A stretch of DNA of 36,161 nt from Paenarthrobacter nitroguajacolicus JCM 14115 (GCA_001313365.1 BBFS01000045.1:1-36161), one strand, 5' to 3'; shown: positions 27,281 through 35,533, numbered from the stretch's first letter. Made by a program: numbers and translations. The notes: generated from the sequence alone by a model not told the origin.

Positions 27281-27627
27281 ACTGGCTATGGACTTCGCGT
27301 CCCCCGGAACCACCCCTTGACCACGGCTACCTGTGGGCCGCCGTACTGCTGCGTGCAGATCCGGTCCGGCCGAGGCTCGGGAAAGAAGACTTCCTCACCG
27401 AACTGCTCGACGGCGGCCAGCGCCGCAGTTGCATCAGGCAAGTTCGAGTCCAGCGAGTCAGGATCAGGCGACAGGATGCCTGCCGCGGACCGAAGGTGGA
27501 AGACCCGGCTTTCAGCGCCAGGTGCCTCCGTCAGCGTGACCGTCAGGTCGACGTCGTACTCGCTCTTATCTGCACCGCTGTTGTTAGTGCCTGACTTGTC
27601 TGCGTGGCTGTTATCTGCGGAAACCAT
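27192..27627 (-). CDS. SSI-like (subtilisin inhibitor-like) domain protein without signal peptide, one frameshift
   Basis: ATG 27627 to TAG 27194-27192, about 144 residues after removing one base at the C5 run 27301-27305. The C-terminal half matches Streptomyces subtilisin inhibitor-like proteins: RVFHLRS, ICTQQYGGPQVAVVKG, FSRTDGCEIARW. In SSI the reactive bond lies two residues after the first Cys of this segment, so the P1 residue here would be Gln. The first disulfide of SSI is missing (Ser and Ala where Cys is expected); the second pair is kept. No signal peptide is visible: the start (MVSADNSHADKSG) is polar. It may therefore act inside the cell or not be exported by the Sec route. GAAAGG precedes the start. 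Confidence 0.72.
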
Positions 27628-27656
27628 GGTTACCTTTCGCTGGTGGCGGCGGGTGC

Positions 27657-28561
27657 TCAGGCAGCCAAACCGCTCAGCTCATCCAAGAGCGGTCCTACTG
27701 CCTGGAGCACGCGGGCCCGCAACTCCTGGGATTCGGCCGCGAAAGCCCGCTGGTATTCAACGTACTCGGCCTTGCCCTGCGGTGTCTCAATCCTGATGGG
27801 CGGGTAGCCCCATTCTTGAAGATCGTAAGGGGGGGACGCTTGCATGTCCATCGCGCGGATCCGCCATGACAACTCGAAGCAGTCCATCACCAGCTCGCTC
27901 GGCAGGGCAGGCGTTAGCTTGTAAGCCCACTTGTAGAGGTCCATGTTGGCGTGAAGACAACCCGGCTGCTCCATGGTGCGCTGGTTCTCACGGGTGGGCG
28001 TGAGTTCATTCAGCGAGGTGGCATCAGGTGTGTAGAAGCGGAAGGCGTCAAAGTGTGAGCAGCGGATGCGGTTCTCTTCAACAACAGCATCCGTGCCGTC
28101 GCCGCCAAGCCTCAGCTTCAGGTACTCATGCCGCAGCTCAAACTTTTCCTGCCGGTACACCATCGCCCATTCGTGCAGGCCAAAGCATCCAAACTGTGCC
28201 GGTCGCTTGGCCGTGCCCGCGAGGATGATTCCCGCGAAGCGGACAGCTTCGGCGCGGTCGGCAAGGAAGCCGGCCCGCTCAAAGGTGACCGCAGGCGTGC
28301 CTGGAGCCAGCCCCCACAGAGGCGAGTTCGGCGTCGTCGAGCGCTCTGTAGAACTTCCAGGTGACGCGCTCCAAGGCGCGCTGGCCGCTGAGGACCACGC
28401 CGTCGCCGGGATGCCAACGTTGCAACTGGCCCGGCTTCTGCGTGTAGTAGGTGAAGAGGAAGTCCTCCACGGGGGTGTTTCCTACCCGCTGAACGACGCG
28501 CCAGATAGGGATCGGCGTAACGCGCGACGCGTGCATGGTGGGCTGCCTCCAGCCGAGCCAT
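27657..28561 (-). CDS. Conserved protein often annotated 3-methyladenine DNA glycosylase, frameshifted
   Basis: After repair about 300 residues. Blocks: LARRSAGRKHPVEDFLFTYY, QLQRWHPGDGVVLSG, GCFGLHEWAMVYR, CSHFDAFRFYTP, and EQPGCLHANMDLYKWAYKL. From memory, actinobacterial relatives with the same blocks carry the name 3-methyladenine DNA glycosylase, but I see no helix-hairpin-helix motif that would support DNA repair, so the name is weak. Frame breaks occur at C5 28473-28477 (plus), near 28310, near 28230 and at G7 27829-27835. The ATG at 28561 follows the inhibitor stop by 25 bases; the true start could be slightly upstream. Stop TGA 27659-27657. It lies between two inhibitor genes on the same strand. 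Confidence 0.55.
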
Positions 28562-28586
28562 TGCTCTTGGGGGGAGGTGCCGAAGC

Positions 28587-29120
28587 CTATAGGCCGCCAT
28601 CTGATCCGAGGACGCTCTTCGCGGCGTCCCATAGGGCGATCTGGCAGCCATCCGTCCTGTTGAAGGAAGCGCTGACTTCTTTGCCGTCCACTGAACCGGT
28701 CACCTTGGCCGTTGCCGGGCCGCCGTACTGCATGGTGCAGGCCTGGTCCGTTCGCATCGGGGCGGGGGCTCAGGAGGGAGGGGGGGCCGTTCTTGAGTGA
28801 CGTGCAGGCCTCGGCTGCCGACGGGTGGCTGCTTTCGGCGGCGGGCACGCCATTTGTGCAGACGAGCGTGAACGCCTGAGGGGCGGACTCGGGAGTTTCA
28901 ACGAGCGTGATAGAGAGTTCGGCATTGCCCGCGCCGGGGGGGGCTGCTGACACGCTGGGTTTCCCGCTTGGGGTGCTGTTTGGGCTGCTGCTTGAAGTGG
29001 CCGACGACGACGGCGCTTCAGTTGGGCTGTTGGTTGAACCGGGGTGGGGTTGCCTGAGCACGCGGCGAGGCCGGCGACGGCCAATACTGCCAGTAAGGGC
29101 CGAACAAATCGCATGCGCAT
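28587..29120 (-). CDS. SSI-like protease inhibitor lipoprotein, frameshifted
   Basis: ATG 29120 begins a lipoprotein signal (VRPLLAVLAVAGLAAC). A Ser/Pro/Thr-rich linker follows, then an SSI-like domain with all four expected Cys: one in FTLVCTNG, one in AAEACTS, and the second pair in ACTMQYGGP and RTDGCQIALW. The P1 residue by alignment with SSI is Met in CTM, as in the classical inhibitor. It should sit on the outer face of the membrane and block subtilisin-like proteases. Frame breaks lie near 29045, at a G7 run 28780-28786 and near 28752. Stop TAG 28589-28587. It may lie in an operon with the two downstream genes, ending near 27192. Confidence 0.78.
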
Positions 29121-29199
29121 GGAGTCTCCTAGGTTGCATCCATTTTACGTGGCACTTTTGGTGCTCGCTTCAAGGACACCACCGAGGCTGTGGGCTTGG

Positions 29200-29680
29200 C
29201 TAGGGAGTTGCGCTGACGGGTTTCTGCTGCGTGGCGGCGATCAGTCCGGTCATGGCCTGGTGGAGTTCAGCAACTTCTTCGCGGGTGAGTTGCAGGCGCT
29301 CGCGGATCTGGCCCGGAACGGCGGTGGCCTGCTCGCGAAGGGCGGCACCTTTGTCTGTCAGCTTGACCGCCAGTGCCCGTTCATTCCCGGGCACCCGCTC
29401 GCGGGTAATCAACTCGGCTTCCTCCAGGCGCCTGAGTAGCGGGGGGAGAGGGTGGCGGTTCATGGAGGAGGCTGTCGCTGATGTCCTTCAGCGTCCGGGG
29501 GGGGCTTCGTTCCCAGAGGGCAAGCATCACCAGGTACTGGGGATGGGTGAGCCTGAGCCGCTCCAGCACTGGCTTGTAGACGCCCACAACACTGCGCGAG
29601 GCCACTGTCAGGGCGAAGCACAGCTGGCGCTCCAGAAGGAGGTCGTCGGTCTCCCGGGTGGACTCGTCAAGGGCTGTCAT
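29200..29680 (-). CDS. MarR/OhrR-type transcriptional regulator, one frameshift
   Basis: About 158 residues of the MarR winged-helix family. The N-terminal block LLLERQLCFALTVASRSV has the Cys in the place of the peroxide-sensing residue of OhrR, and RLTHPQYLVMLALWE matches OhrR relatives. The DNA-reading helix lies near DISDSLLHEPPTLSPLLRRLEEAEL (residues 66-90). The frame is interrupted near 29440-29460 and 29498-29505 (G8 run). ATG 29680, stop TAG 29202-29200. It is divergent from two small genes and controls a region that holds its palindromic operators. A response to organic peroxide or another oxidant is likely. No ohr gene was seen nearby. Confidence 0.8.
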
Positions 29681-29709
29681 GGCTGCTCCTGTGCTTGCTG
29701 CCTGATCTA

Positions 29710-29757
29710 TTAGCGCACACTTGGCGATTAGTTAGTGCGCTAATGATTAGCGTACTA
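29710..29757. promoter_or_regulatory. Operator cluster of the MarR-type regulator
   Basis: TTAGCGCAC (29710-29718) and GTGCGCTAA (29735-29743) form a 9-bp inverted repeat. The right half is part of TTAGTGCGCTAA (29732-29743), itself a near palindrome. A third related element, TTAGCGTACTA, follows (29747-29757) and reaches the start codon of the plus-strand gene. Binding would cover both divergent promoters. Confidence 0.7.
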
Positions 29758-30020
29758 TGGACTTACTGAACCGCCTAAAAGAGGAGTCGATCCGCGTGGC
29801 CAAGGAATCCTACACACGGAAATTCATGCGCGCGACAGGGAAGTTCCGTGTGATTTTCGGGCCCGCTCACAGCAGCTCCCTCGACCATGAGATGACCGAG
29901 GCCAACCGGAAGTTGCTCGCGCAACGCCAGGCTGAGACCCAACAGTGGGAGACGCTCCGCCGGCCCGACGGCAGCACCTACGTAGTGCCCCGCAACCCGG
30001 AGGACAAATCGCTGAGGTAG
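29757..30020 (+). CDS. Small protein of unknown function, FGPA-motif
   Basis: ATG 29757 to TAG, 87 residues, with an Arg/Lys-rich N-terminus (RLKEESIRVAKESYTRKFMR), the block FRVIFGPAHSSSLDHEM and a C-terminal DGSTYVVPRN. No family recognised. ATG 29757 has no ribosome site and lies within the regulator's operator; GTG 29796, preceded by AGGAG (29782-29786), is an alternative start giving 74 residues. The frame has no long G/C run. It shares two blocks with the next gene (see finding). Being divergent from an OhrR-type regulator it may belong to an oxidant response. Confidence 0.6.
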   Translation: MDLLNRLKEESIRVAKESYTRKFMRATGKFRVIFGPAHSSSLDHEMTEANRKLLAQRQAETQQWETLRRPDGSTYVVPRNPEDKSLR

Positions 30021-30183
30021 CGATCCCTACCTCCCGCCGAAGTGGCAGTTCATGCCCATGTTTTTGGGAAACATTGGCGTTAAATGCCATCTCGCGCGGG
30101 ATTTCGGGCGTAAAATTGGCCTCACTGAACGGCACGCACCAGCTGCCGCTTTTCTCTCTCCGGTAAGGAAGGAGGTGGAAAAC

Positions 30184-30420
30184 ATGGGACGCAGAATGGA
30201 AGGCTTCGTCCATGTGACCGAGCGGCTGCAGTCCGTTTTTGGACCCGCAACCCACGGCGACACGGACAGCCCCCCCGTGGTGCACAAGCACGATGATTTC
30301 GAGACCGCTTCCGAAGCGGATCTGAAGAATTTCGACGTCGAAACCGACTCTGAGGGCCATCACTACGCAGTCCGGAACAATGATCCGGGGGGGCCAACCA
30401 GCACTGACTACAGCCTCTAA
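30184..30420 (+). CDS. Small acidic protein of unknown function, FGPA-motif
   Basis: ATG 30184 follows AAGGAGGT (30169-30175) at 8 bases, a strong ribosome site. The 78-residue product has the block RLQSVFGPATHGD near residue 14 and ends with EGHHYAVRNNDP. It is acidic (many Asp/Glu) while the upstream relative is basic at its N-terminus. C7 30270-30276 and G7 30388-30394 each probably add one residue (SPPVV, NDPGGP). The function is unknown. A hairpin follows the stop codon. Confidence 0.65.
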   Translation: MGRRMEGFVHVTERLQSVFGPATHGDTDSPPVVHKHDDFETASEADLKNFDVETDSEGHHYAVRNNDPGGPTSTDYSL

Positions 30421-30436
30421 TGAGGCGTGAGATGCC

Positions 30437-30466
30437 GAAGGGCCGGACCGCGAACTCCGGCCCTTC
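30437..30466 (+). terminator. Hairpin terminator
   Basis: An 11-bp stem (30437-30447 with 30456-30466), GAAGGGCCGGA with TCCGGCCCTTC, and an 8-base loop. It is followed by CTTATG rather than a pure T run, so efficiency may be modest. It lies 16 bases after the small gene. Confidence 0.7.
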
Positions 30467-30546
30467 CTTATGCGCTGACCGGCCTAACGCGCTGATTGGC
30501 CAGCCACCTTGACCCTGGTTCCTTTTCCGTGCCACTGTTGAGCAAC

Positions 30547-30564
30547 TAATCAGCATGCTTATTA
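30547..30564 (+). promoter_or_regulatory. Near-palindrome upstream of the LapA-type gene
   Basis: TAATCAGCATGCTTATTA is an 18-bp palindrome with a single mismatched pair. AGCATGCTTAT inside it (30552-30562) is identical to the element before the manganese catalase gene. It ends 46 bases before ATG 30610. Confidence 0.5.
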
Positions 30565-30609
30565 TATGAGTAGTACGGTAAATGCTGGTCTACAGAGGGG
30601 GGGCCGTCA

Positions 30610-31015
30610 ATGAGTTTCCAAGACGATGCAGCAAGGATTCCGGGTGGTTCCGCGCGCCCGGACCGGGGGGGTAGCCCGGATCGAGGTAGTTCGGAGCAGC
30701 GGGATCGAGCGGTCCCGCCTGCTTCGGGGGGGCACGACAGGCCAACCCGCACGGCCGCTTTGTGGGTGGCGGTGGCTGTGGGCTTGGCGGTTCTGGTGAT
30801 GCTGATCGTCTTCTTCGTCCAGAACCAGGACATGATCACCGTCCGGTTCTTCGGGCTGGAGGGGGGGACACTCGCCCTCGGCACCACGCTGTTCATAGCG
30901 GCTGTGGGCGGCGGGGTCCTGGTGGCCCTTGCGGGCGGGGGCGCGCATCCTTCAGCTCAGGATGAACAACCACCGCCGGAAGAAGGCAGCAGGTGGCCCG
31001 GGAGTGGCACCCTAA
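30610..31015 (+). CDS. LapA-type membrane protein (DUF1049), frameshifted
   Basis: ATG 30610 to TAA 31013-31015, about 133 residues. A polar, low-complexity N-terminus with many Arg, Ser and Pro is followed by two membrane helices: ALWVAVAVGLAVLVMLIVFF and LGTTLFIAAVGGGVLVALAG, with VQNQDMITVRFFGLEG between them, the DUF1049/LapA pattern. A G5 run at 30938-30942 (one too many) breaks the frame after ALAGG; the repaired end reads ARILQLRMNNHRRKK. Several G7 runs add residues in the N-terminus (GGSPD, ASGGHD, LEGG). LapA proteins help assemble the outer envelope in some bacteria, but in actinomycetes the role is unclear. The leader carries the shared palindrome. Confidence 0.7.
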
Positions 31016-31026
31016 ACGCAGTTAAC

Positions 31027-31064
31027 TGCGGAAGGACCGGAGCGCTTGCTCCGGTCCTTCCGCA
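31027..31064. terminator. Strong bidirectional terminator
   Basis: A 17-bp perfect stem (31027-31043 with 31048-31064) around GCTT, followed by ATTTAA. It ends the LapA-type gene on plus and lies directly after the DUF4193 stop on minus. Confidence 0.85.
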
Positions 31065-31066
31065 AT

Positions 31067-31422
31067 TTAATCCCGACGGCGGCACTCCCTGACGATGTTA
31101 AGTCCGCCGGGGTGGTGGGCGGTTTTAGCTTCGCAGTCAGTGCAGTAGGCGACGCCATCTTTTTCGCGTGCGATCTGCGAGCGGTGGCGAACCAGGAAGC
31201 AGGAGTGACAAGTGAACTCGTCGTTTGCCTGCGGAATGACCTGGATGACCAGTTCTTCAGCGACGATTTCGCCGCCGGGGCCGTTGGCATCGAGCCATCG
31301 GTTTCGTCCAGTTCAAGCACGACACTCTTGGCCGTGGGAGCGCTGGCGGACTGGAGAGCCTGGAGGGACTGCTCCTGGTTCTCTTTTACATCGGTACGGA
31401 GTTCGTCGTAATCGGCTGCCAC
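31067..31422 (-). CDS. DUF4193 protein, one frameshift
   Basis: GTG 31422 begins MAADYDELRTDVKENQ, which is the characteristic start of the actinobacterial DUF4193 family (formerly seen as dUTPase-like neighbours). SVVLELDETDG and EELVIQVIPQANDEFTC follow. The C-terminal part has a zinc-ribbon-like pair: CHSC and CTDC, with RHRSQIAREKDG between. One C seems lost near 31295 (GATGGCTCG in place of GATGGCTCC), shifting the frame; the rest is clean. After repair about 118 residues, longer at the C-terminus than I recall for most relatives. The function is unknown; a metal-binding regulatory role is plausible. Stop TAA 31069-31067. Confidence 0.8.
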
Positions 31423-31534
31423 TTTTTAATGCCTCTTCGTGTTAGGGGGGGGTTACCGGGTATGCAACGTACAGCATGCCACGAAAATTCCATACCATAC
31501 CCCCCCAGTTCTGCAGCTTGTGGCGAAAACCACG

Positions 31535-31564
31535 TGGGTGACGGGCAAAAAAACCCGCCACCCA
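31535..31564 (-). terminator. Terminator for the GH3 gene
   Basis: TGGGTGACGGG (31535-31545) pairs with CCCGCCACCCA (31554-31564) with one A-C mismatch around a loop of mostly A. In the minus transcript the loop is T-rich. It lies 40 bases past the glucosidase stop and before the DUF4193 start. Confidence 0.55.
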
Positions 31565-31583
31565 GCGTACTTTCGCCTCTGTA

Positions 31584-31621
31584 TTACCGAAGTTCCATGT
31601 AGTTACCGAAGTTCGATGTCG
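31584..31621. repeat. 19-bp tandem duplication at the end of the GH3 gene
   Basis: TTACCGAAGTTCCATGTAG (31584-31602) is followed directly by TTACCGAAGTTCGATGTCG (31603-31621), 17 of 19 identical. On minus the second copy encodes the last codons of the glucosidase with its stop; the first copy, downstream, would encode the same final ELR in another frame. Confidence 0.8.
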
Positions 31622-34112
31622 AGGGCTTGGAAGTCGTCGGACGCGTGGCGACCAACCAGCAGGCGGAACGTGCCCTGCTCAAACTGCCAGCCGCCGTCGT
31701 AATATGCAAACGCCTTGGCAGGGATGCGTATTTCCACGCTCTCCGTGCCGGCTGGAGCGAGGTGTGTCCCGGCGTAGCAGCGAGCCAGCGAACGGGCCGC
31801 TCCACGGCGGAATCGGCGCGGTCCAAGTAAACCTGGACGACTTCCCGCCCGGTGCGTGTGCCCGTGTTCCGGACAGGTACGTGCACCACAACATCATTTC
31901 CGGCGGTGACTACCTGCGGCGCGTGGGCCTTGCCCAGTTCAAAGGTTGTGTACCCAAGGCCATAACCGAAGGGGGGGAGGGCGGGAGCTGCGCCGCCTTC
32001 GGCTTGCTGCTTGAGCCACGCGCGGTAGCCGATGTGGATTCCCTCGGAGTAGATCACCTTGCCGTCCACGGGGGGGGTGGTGTTCAGGACTGGAACGTCC
32101 TCCAGTGCGGCGGGCCACGAGGTGGGGGAGCGTCCGCCGGGTTCCTCGGCACCCAGCAGGATGTCGGCGATGGCGCTGCCGAACTCCTGACCGCCAAACC
32201 AGCCCAGCAGGACCGCGTCCACCTTGTCGAGCCACGGCATCAGGACAGGCGAGCCGGAGTTCACCACAACCACTGTGCGCGGGTTGGCCCCCCCGGCTAC
32301 TGCTTCCACGAGCTGGTTTTGGTAGCCGGGCAGGTCCAGGTCCTTGCGGTCAAAGCCCTCGGATTCGATGGCGGCGTTGGTCCCCCCCACAACCACCACT
32401 GCAACTTCGGAGTTCCGGGCAGCGTCCACTGCCGCGTCAATCTCGGCTTGCGGGTCGGCAACCACTGTCTCCTCGCCCAGCAGGATGGCCGTGAACGGGA
32501 TGACCTGTTCCTTGGGCAGTTGGTACTCGGCCTCGATCCGGACGGTCTGGTCCGCGGTGGTTTCCACGGCGTGGACGGTCTTGGGCGGATCGAAAAGGGC
32601 GGCGCCAGAACTTCGGTCTCGTCCTTGATGTCGTCGTTGAAGACTTCCGTTCCGTCCAGGACAAAGCGGATGCGGCCTACGGTGCCGACTCCGAGGTGAT
32701 GGACGCCTGCTGTCTCGGCTGTCCAGACTGTTTCCATGCGGATGGAGGCGGCGCCGTCCGGAATTCCAATACCGAACCAGATCAGGTGCGAGGCCAGGCG
32801 ATCTTCGCCGGAGATCTCTGTACCGTCTTCGGCAAGGAAGGTCACGCGGATTCCGGGGACGTCGGAGACCGGGTTGTGGAGGGATGCGCGGGGGAACGGC
32901 TGGATGCCCTCGGCTACCTTGGCGCCACGCGCGTAGGTGACGGTGACGTCGTCGGGCAGTGCCTTCCGCAGGCCGTCCAGCGGCGAGACGGTGTATTTGG
33001 GCATCACGGTGGCGCTGCCGCCGCCTGGGTGCGGGCTTCGTCGGCATTGTGGCCGATGACGCGACGCGGCTGAGCGCTTGGCATCCAGCGGCAGGATGCC
33101 GTTGTTGCGGACCAGTACGGCGCCGCGGACGGCGACTTCACGCGCGACGGCGGCCCCCCCGTCCAGTTGCGTCGGGAGCTCGGTCACCGCGGGCTGGAAG
33201 CCTTCGAGGGAGCCGACACGGGCCGCGAGGCGGAGGATGCGGGTGACCTTTTCAAGGATGGCCTCGCGGGTGACCCGGCCATCGTTGACGGCGGCAAGGA
33301 GCTTGGGTCCCCAGTGGCCTACCGGGCCGGGCATTTCCAGGTCCTGGCGGGCGTTGGCAGCCTCTACTGAGCGGACACCCGTCCAATCGGACACTACGAC
33401 GCGTCGAAGCCCCATTCGGTGGACAGTGGAGTCTCCAGGAGCTTGTTCTCGCTGGCGGTGGTGCCGTTGATGGAGTTGTACGAGCTCATCACCAGCCATG
33501 CTCGGGCCTCCGTGATGGCGTCCTCGAAGGCTGCCAGGTAGAGCTCACGCAGGGGGGGGCGTTCGTCCACTACGGAGTCCGCGGTGAAACGCTCGGTTTC
33601 GGCTTCGTTGGCCAGGTAGTGCTTTGGCGTGGCGCCAACACCCATGGACTGCACGCCGGCAACGTACCCGGCGGCCATGGTTGCCGTGAGTCGCGGGTCT
33701 TCGCTCATGCACTCGAAGTGGCGGCCGCCCAGCGGGGGAGCGGTGCAGGTTGATGGTGGGACCCAGGACGGCGTGGACGCCTTTACGGCGGGCCTCCTGG
33801 CCCAGGACCTGCCCGTATCGGCGCGCCGTCTCGACGCTCCACGTCGCGGACAAAGCGGACGACGACGGCAAGGAGACCGAGTCGTGGCGCTCATCGAAGT
33901 CTTCGCCGCGGACCCCGGCCGGACCGTCGGACATGACGACGCGGGACAGGCCGATCTCCGGGATGGCGTGCGTGGACCAAACGTCCGCACCTGTCAACAG
34001 TTGGACCTGCTGCTCAAGCGTCAGGCTCCGGGCCAGTTCGCGGATCCTGGCTTCCGCATCGTCAGTTCCTGCCTGTGGCGACGTGACTGCCGGGGGAGAG
34101 TGAGGGATTCAT
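31603..34112 (-). CDS. Glycoside hydrolase family 3 beta-glucosidase with PA14 domain, frameshifted
   Basis: About 830 residues after repair. The GH3 N-domain shows MSDGPAGVRGEDFDERHDS, LGPTINLHRSP and KHYLANEAETERF; the catalytic Asp lies in VVVSDWTG (near 33389). A PA14-like insert (ETVWTAETAGVHHLGVGT, then IRFVLDGTEVFNDD) follows VIYSEG-type C-domain blocks (GWFGGQEFGSAIADILLG, FPFGYGLGYTTF-like). A Fn3-type end closes it. It cleaves terminal beta-glucosyl residues. No signal peptide was found, so it is likely cytosolic. Frame breaks: near 34092, 33860, 33735, 33548-33555, 33395, 33150, 33015, 32600 and 31770. ATG 34112 overlaps the permease stop (ATGA); stop TAA 31605-31603. It is regulated with the permease. 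Confidence 0.85.
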
Positions 34113-35397
34113 TTACTTGACTCCTTTGATACGTGTGACGAGGAGGGCTCCGATGATGCCGACGACCGCACCTCCGAGGAACAATGCGGGGTAGCCACCC
34201 AGGGCGATGACAGGGAAGGCGATAGCAGGCACGAGGGATTGGGGGAGGGCCTGGGCGATGTTGAAGACACCAAAGGTCTTGGCATTCTCTGACTGGTCGC
34301 TGGGCAGCAGGTCCGTAATGAGGCTACGTCCACGGCGCTGAAGACGCCGAGGCCCAAGCCAGGATCCCTTGGCCCACCAGCACCTGACTGGTGTTGGTGC
34401 TGGTAGCGATGACCACCAGACCGCCCATCATGATCAGGCGGAGATGATGACCATGCTCTTGCGCTTGCCAAGGCGGTCGCTGATCCAGCCGCCTGCAAGG
34501 CTGGTGACCACAGTGCCGGCCGAGCTGACCAAGGTTGCTTGGAACACCAGGCTGGTGACCTGCGTTTCGGCGACGTGGAGGTGGTCCGTGAAGAAGTAGG
34601 GCAGGTAGAGAAGGCCGGCGCAGTAGCCCACGTAGACCAGGAATTTGGTGACCCAGGCCCACCCCCCCAGCCCCCCCGGGTAATCCTTGGGGGTTGAAGT
34701 AGAAGGAACCGAGGATTTCCTTGAGGTTCAGCGGCGCCGGTTTCTCGGTGAGGACGCGGTCCCTGAAGGTAAAGGCGAAGGCGATGGCTATGGCCGTGCC
34801 TACGATCCCCCCCGGGACTACGGCCATCTGCAGGGCGGTCTCGAACATCTGCGCGAAGAAGGCCGCTGCCACAAGTCCAATGGGCAACGTCATGCCGATA
34901 AGGCCGGACAGGCGTCCGCGCTCCCTTGGGCCGGCTTGGTCTGGAAGGGTTGCAACCAGAGCGGCCAGGGCGGCGTTGAAGCCCAGCTGTGCTACAACCC
35001 AAGCAATGAGGACCACTCCGACTTCCGTGGCCGACCCCCAGCAGGAAGAGCGCTGCAAGGCCGAGGAGTGATCCGCCGACGATCCACGGTTTGCGCATGC
35101 CGAAACGGGAAGTGGTGCGGTCGCTGAGTCGGCCAAAGAACGGATTGGCGAGCAAAGCGACGGCTGCTCCGACGCCTGCCACAAGGCTGAGTGCTCCGGC
35201 GCGTGTATCCGGGGTGGTGATTTCCGAAACCTTGATGGCAAGGACTACCAACGCGGGGGGGCGAGGACGGCCATCCAGAGGCCGGCGCTCGCGATGGGCA
35301 TGCCGATGACGTAGGCGCGGGAAGCGGCTTCTGTGCTTCCACGTTCCGGGCCGGCGGTTTCCGCGCCTGCCACCTGCTGATTGAGATTGAGGGCCAC
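34109..35397 (-). CDS. MFS sugar transporter (GPH/SLC45-like), frameshifted
   Basis: A 12-helix transporter of about 430 residues. Blocks: SAGLWMAVLAPALVVLAIKV, LANPFFGRLSDRTTSRFGMRK, TLPDQAGPRERGRLSGLIGM and GGWISDRLGKRKSMV (the repeated loop motif). It probably brings the glucoside into the cell for the GH3 enzyme. Frame breaks lie near 35260, 35030, 34670 and 34330-34360. GTG 35397 is used: it lies five bases after AGGAGG (the ATG two bases upstream is out of frame). The stop TGA overlaps the glucosidase ATG, so the genes are coupled. It is transcribed away from the TetR gene across a region with twin palindromes. The exact sugar is unknown. Confidence 0.8.
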
Positions 35398-35461
35398 ATT
35401 GCCTCCTGATGAACGGGTGACCCACCGTTGGGTCTTGAAGGAAGACTCTAGCCACAAAAAT

Positions 35462-35504
35462 CTAGTGTAACTAGGTTTTGAGCGAAAAAGTCGAGTGATA
35501 CTCG
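35462..35504. promoter_or_regulatory. Twin TetR operators
   Basis: CTAGTGTAACTAG (35462-35474) and CGAGTGATACTCG (35492-35504) are two 13-bp palindromes of the form SWAGTNNNACTWS-like arms, spaced 30 bp centre to centre, so on the same face of the helix. Both are flanked by A/T runs (AAAAAT and TTTT). They lie between the divergent permease and TetR genes and likely bind the TetR protein. Confidence 0.72.
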
Positions 35505-35533
35505 ATTTTTGAAGCTTCAAATAGACTGAACGG

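Noticed and set aside
29041..29139. Start of the inhibitor lipoprotein at an alternative codon near 29139
   Set aside because: ATG 29120 gives a compact lipoprotein signal with lipobox; the longer frame adds polar residues and loses the signal.
31704..32699. Plus-strand open frame of about 330 codons opposite the GH3 gene
   Set aside because: The minus frame carries GH3 and PA14 blocks; the plus frame has no ribosome site and no family features.
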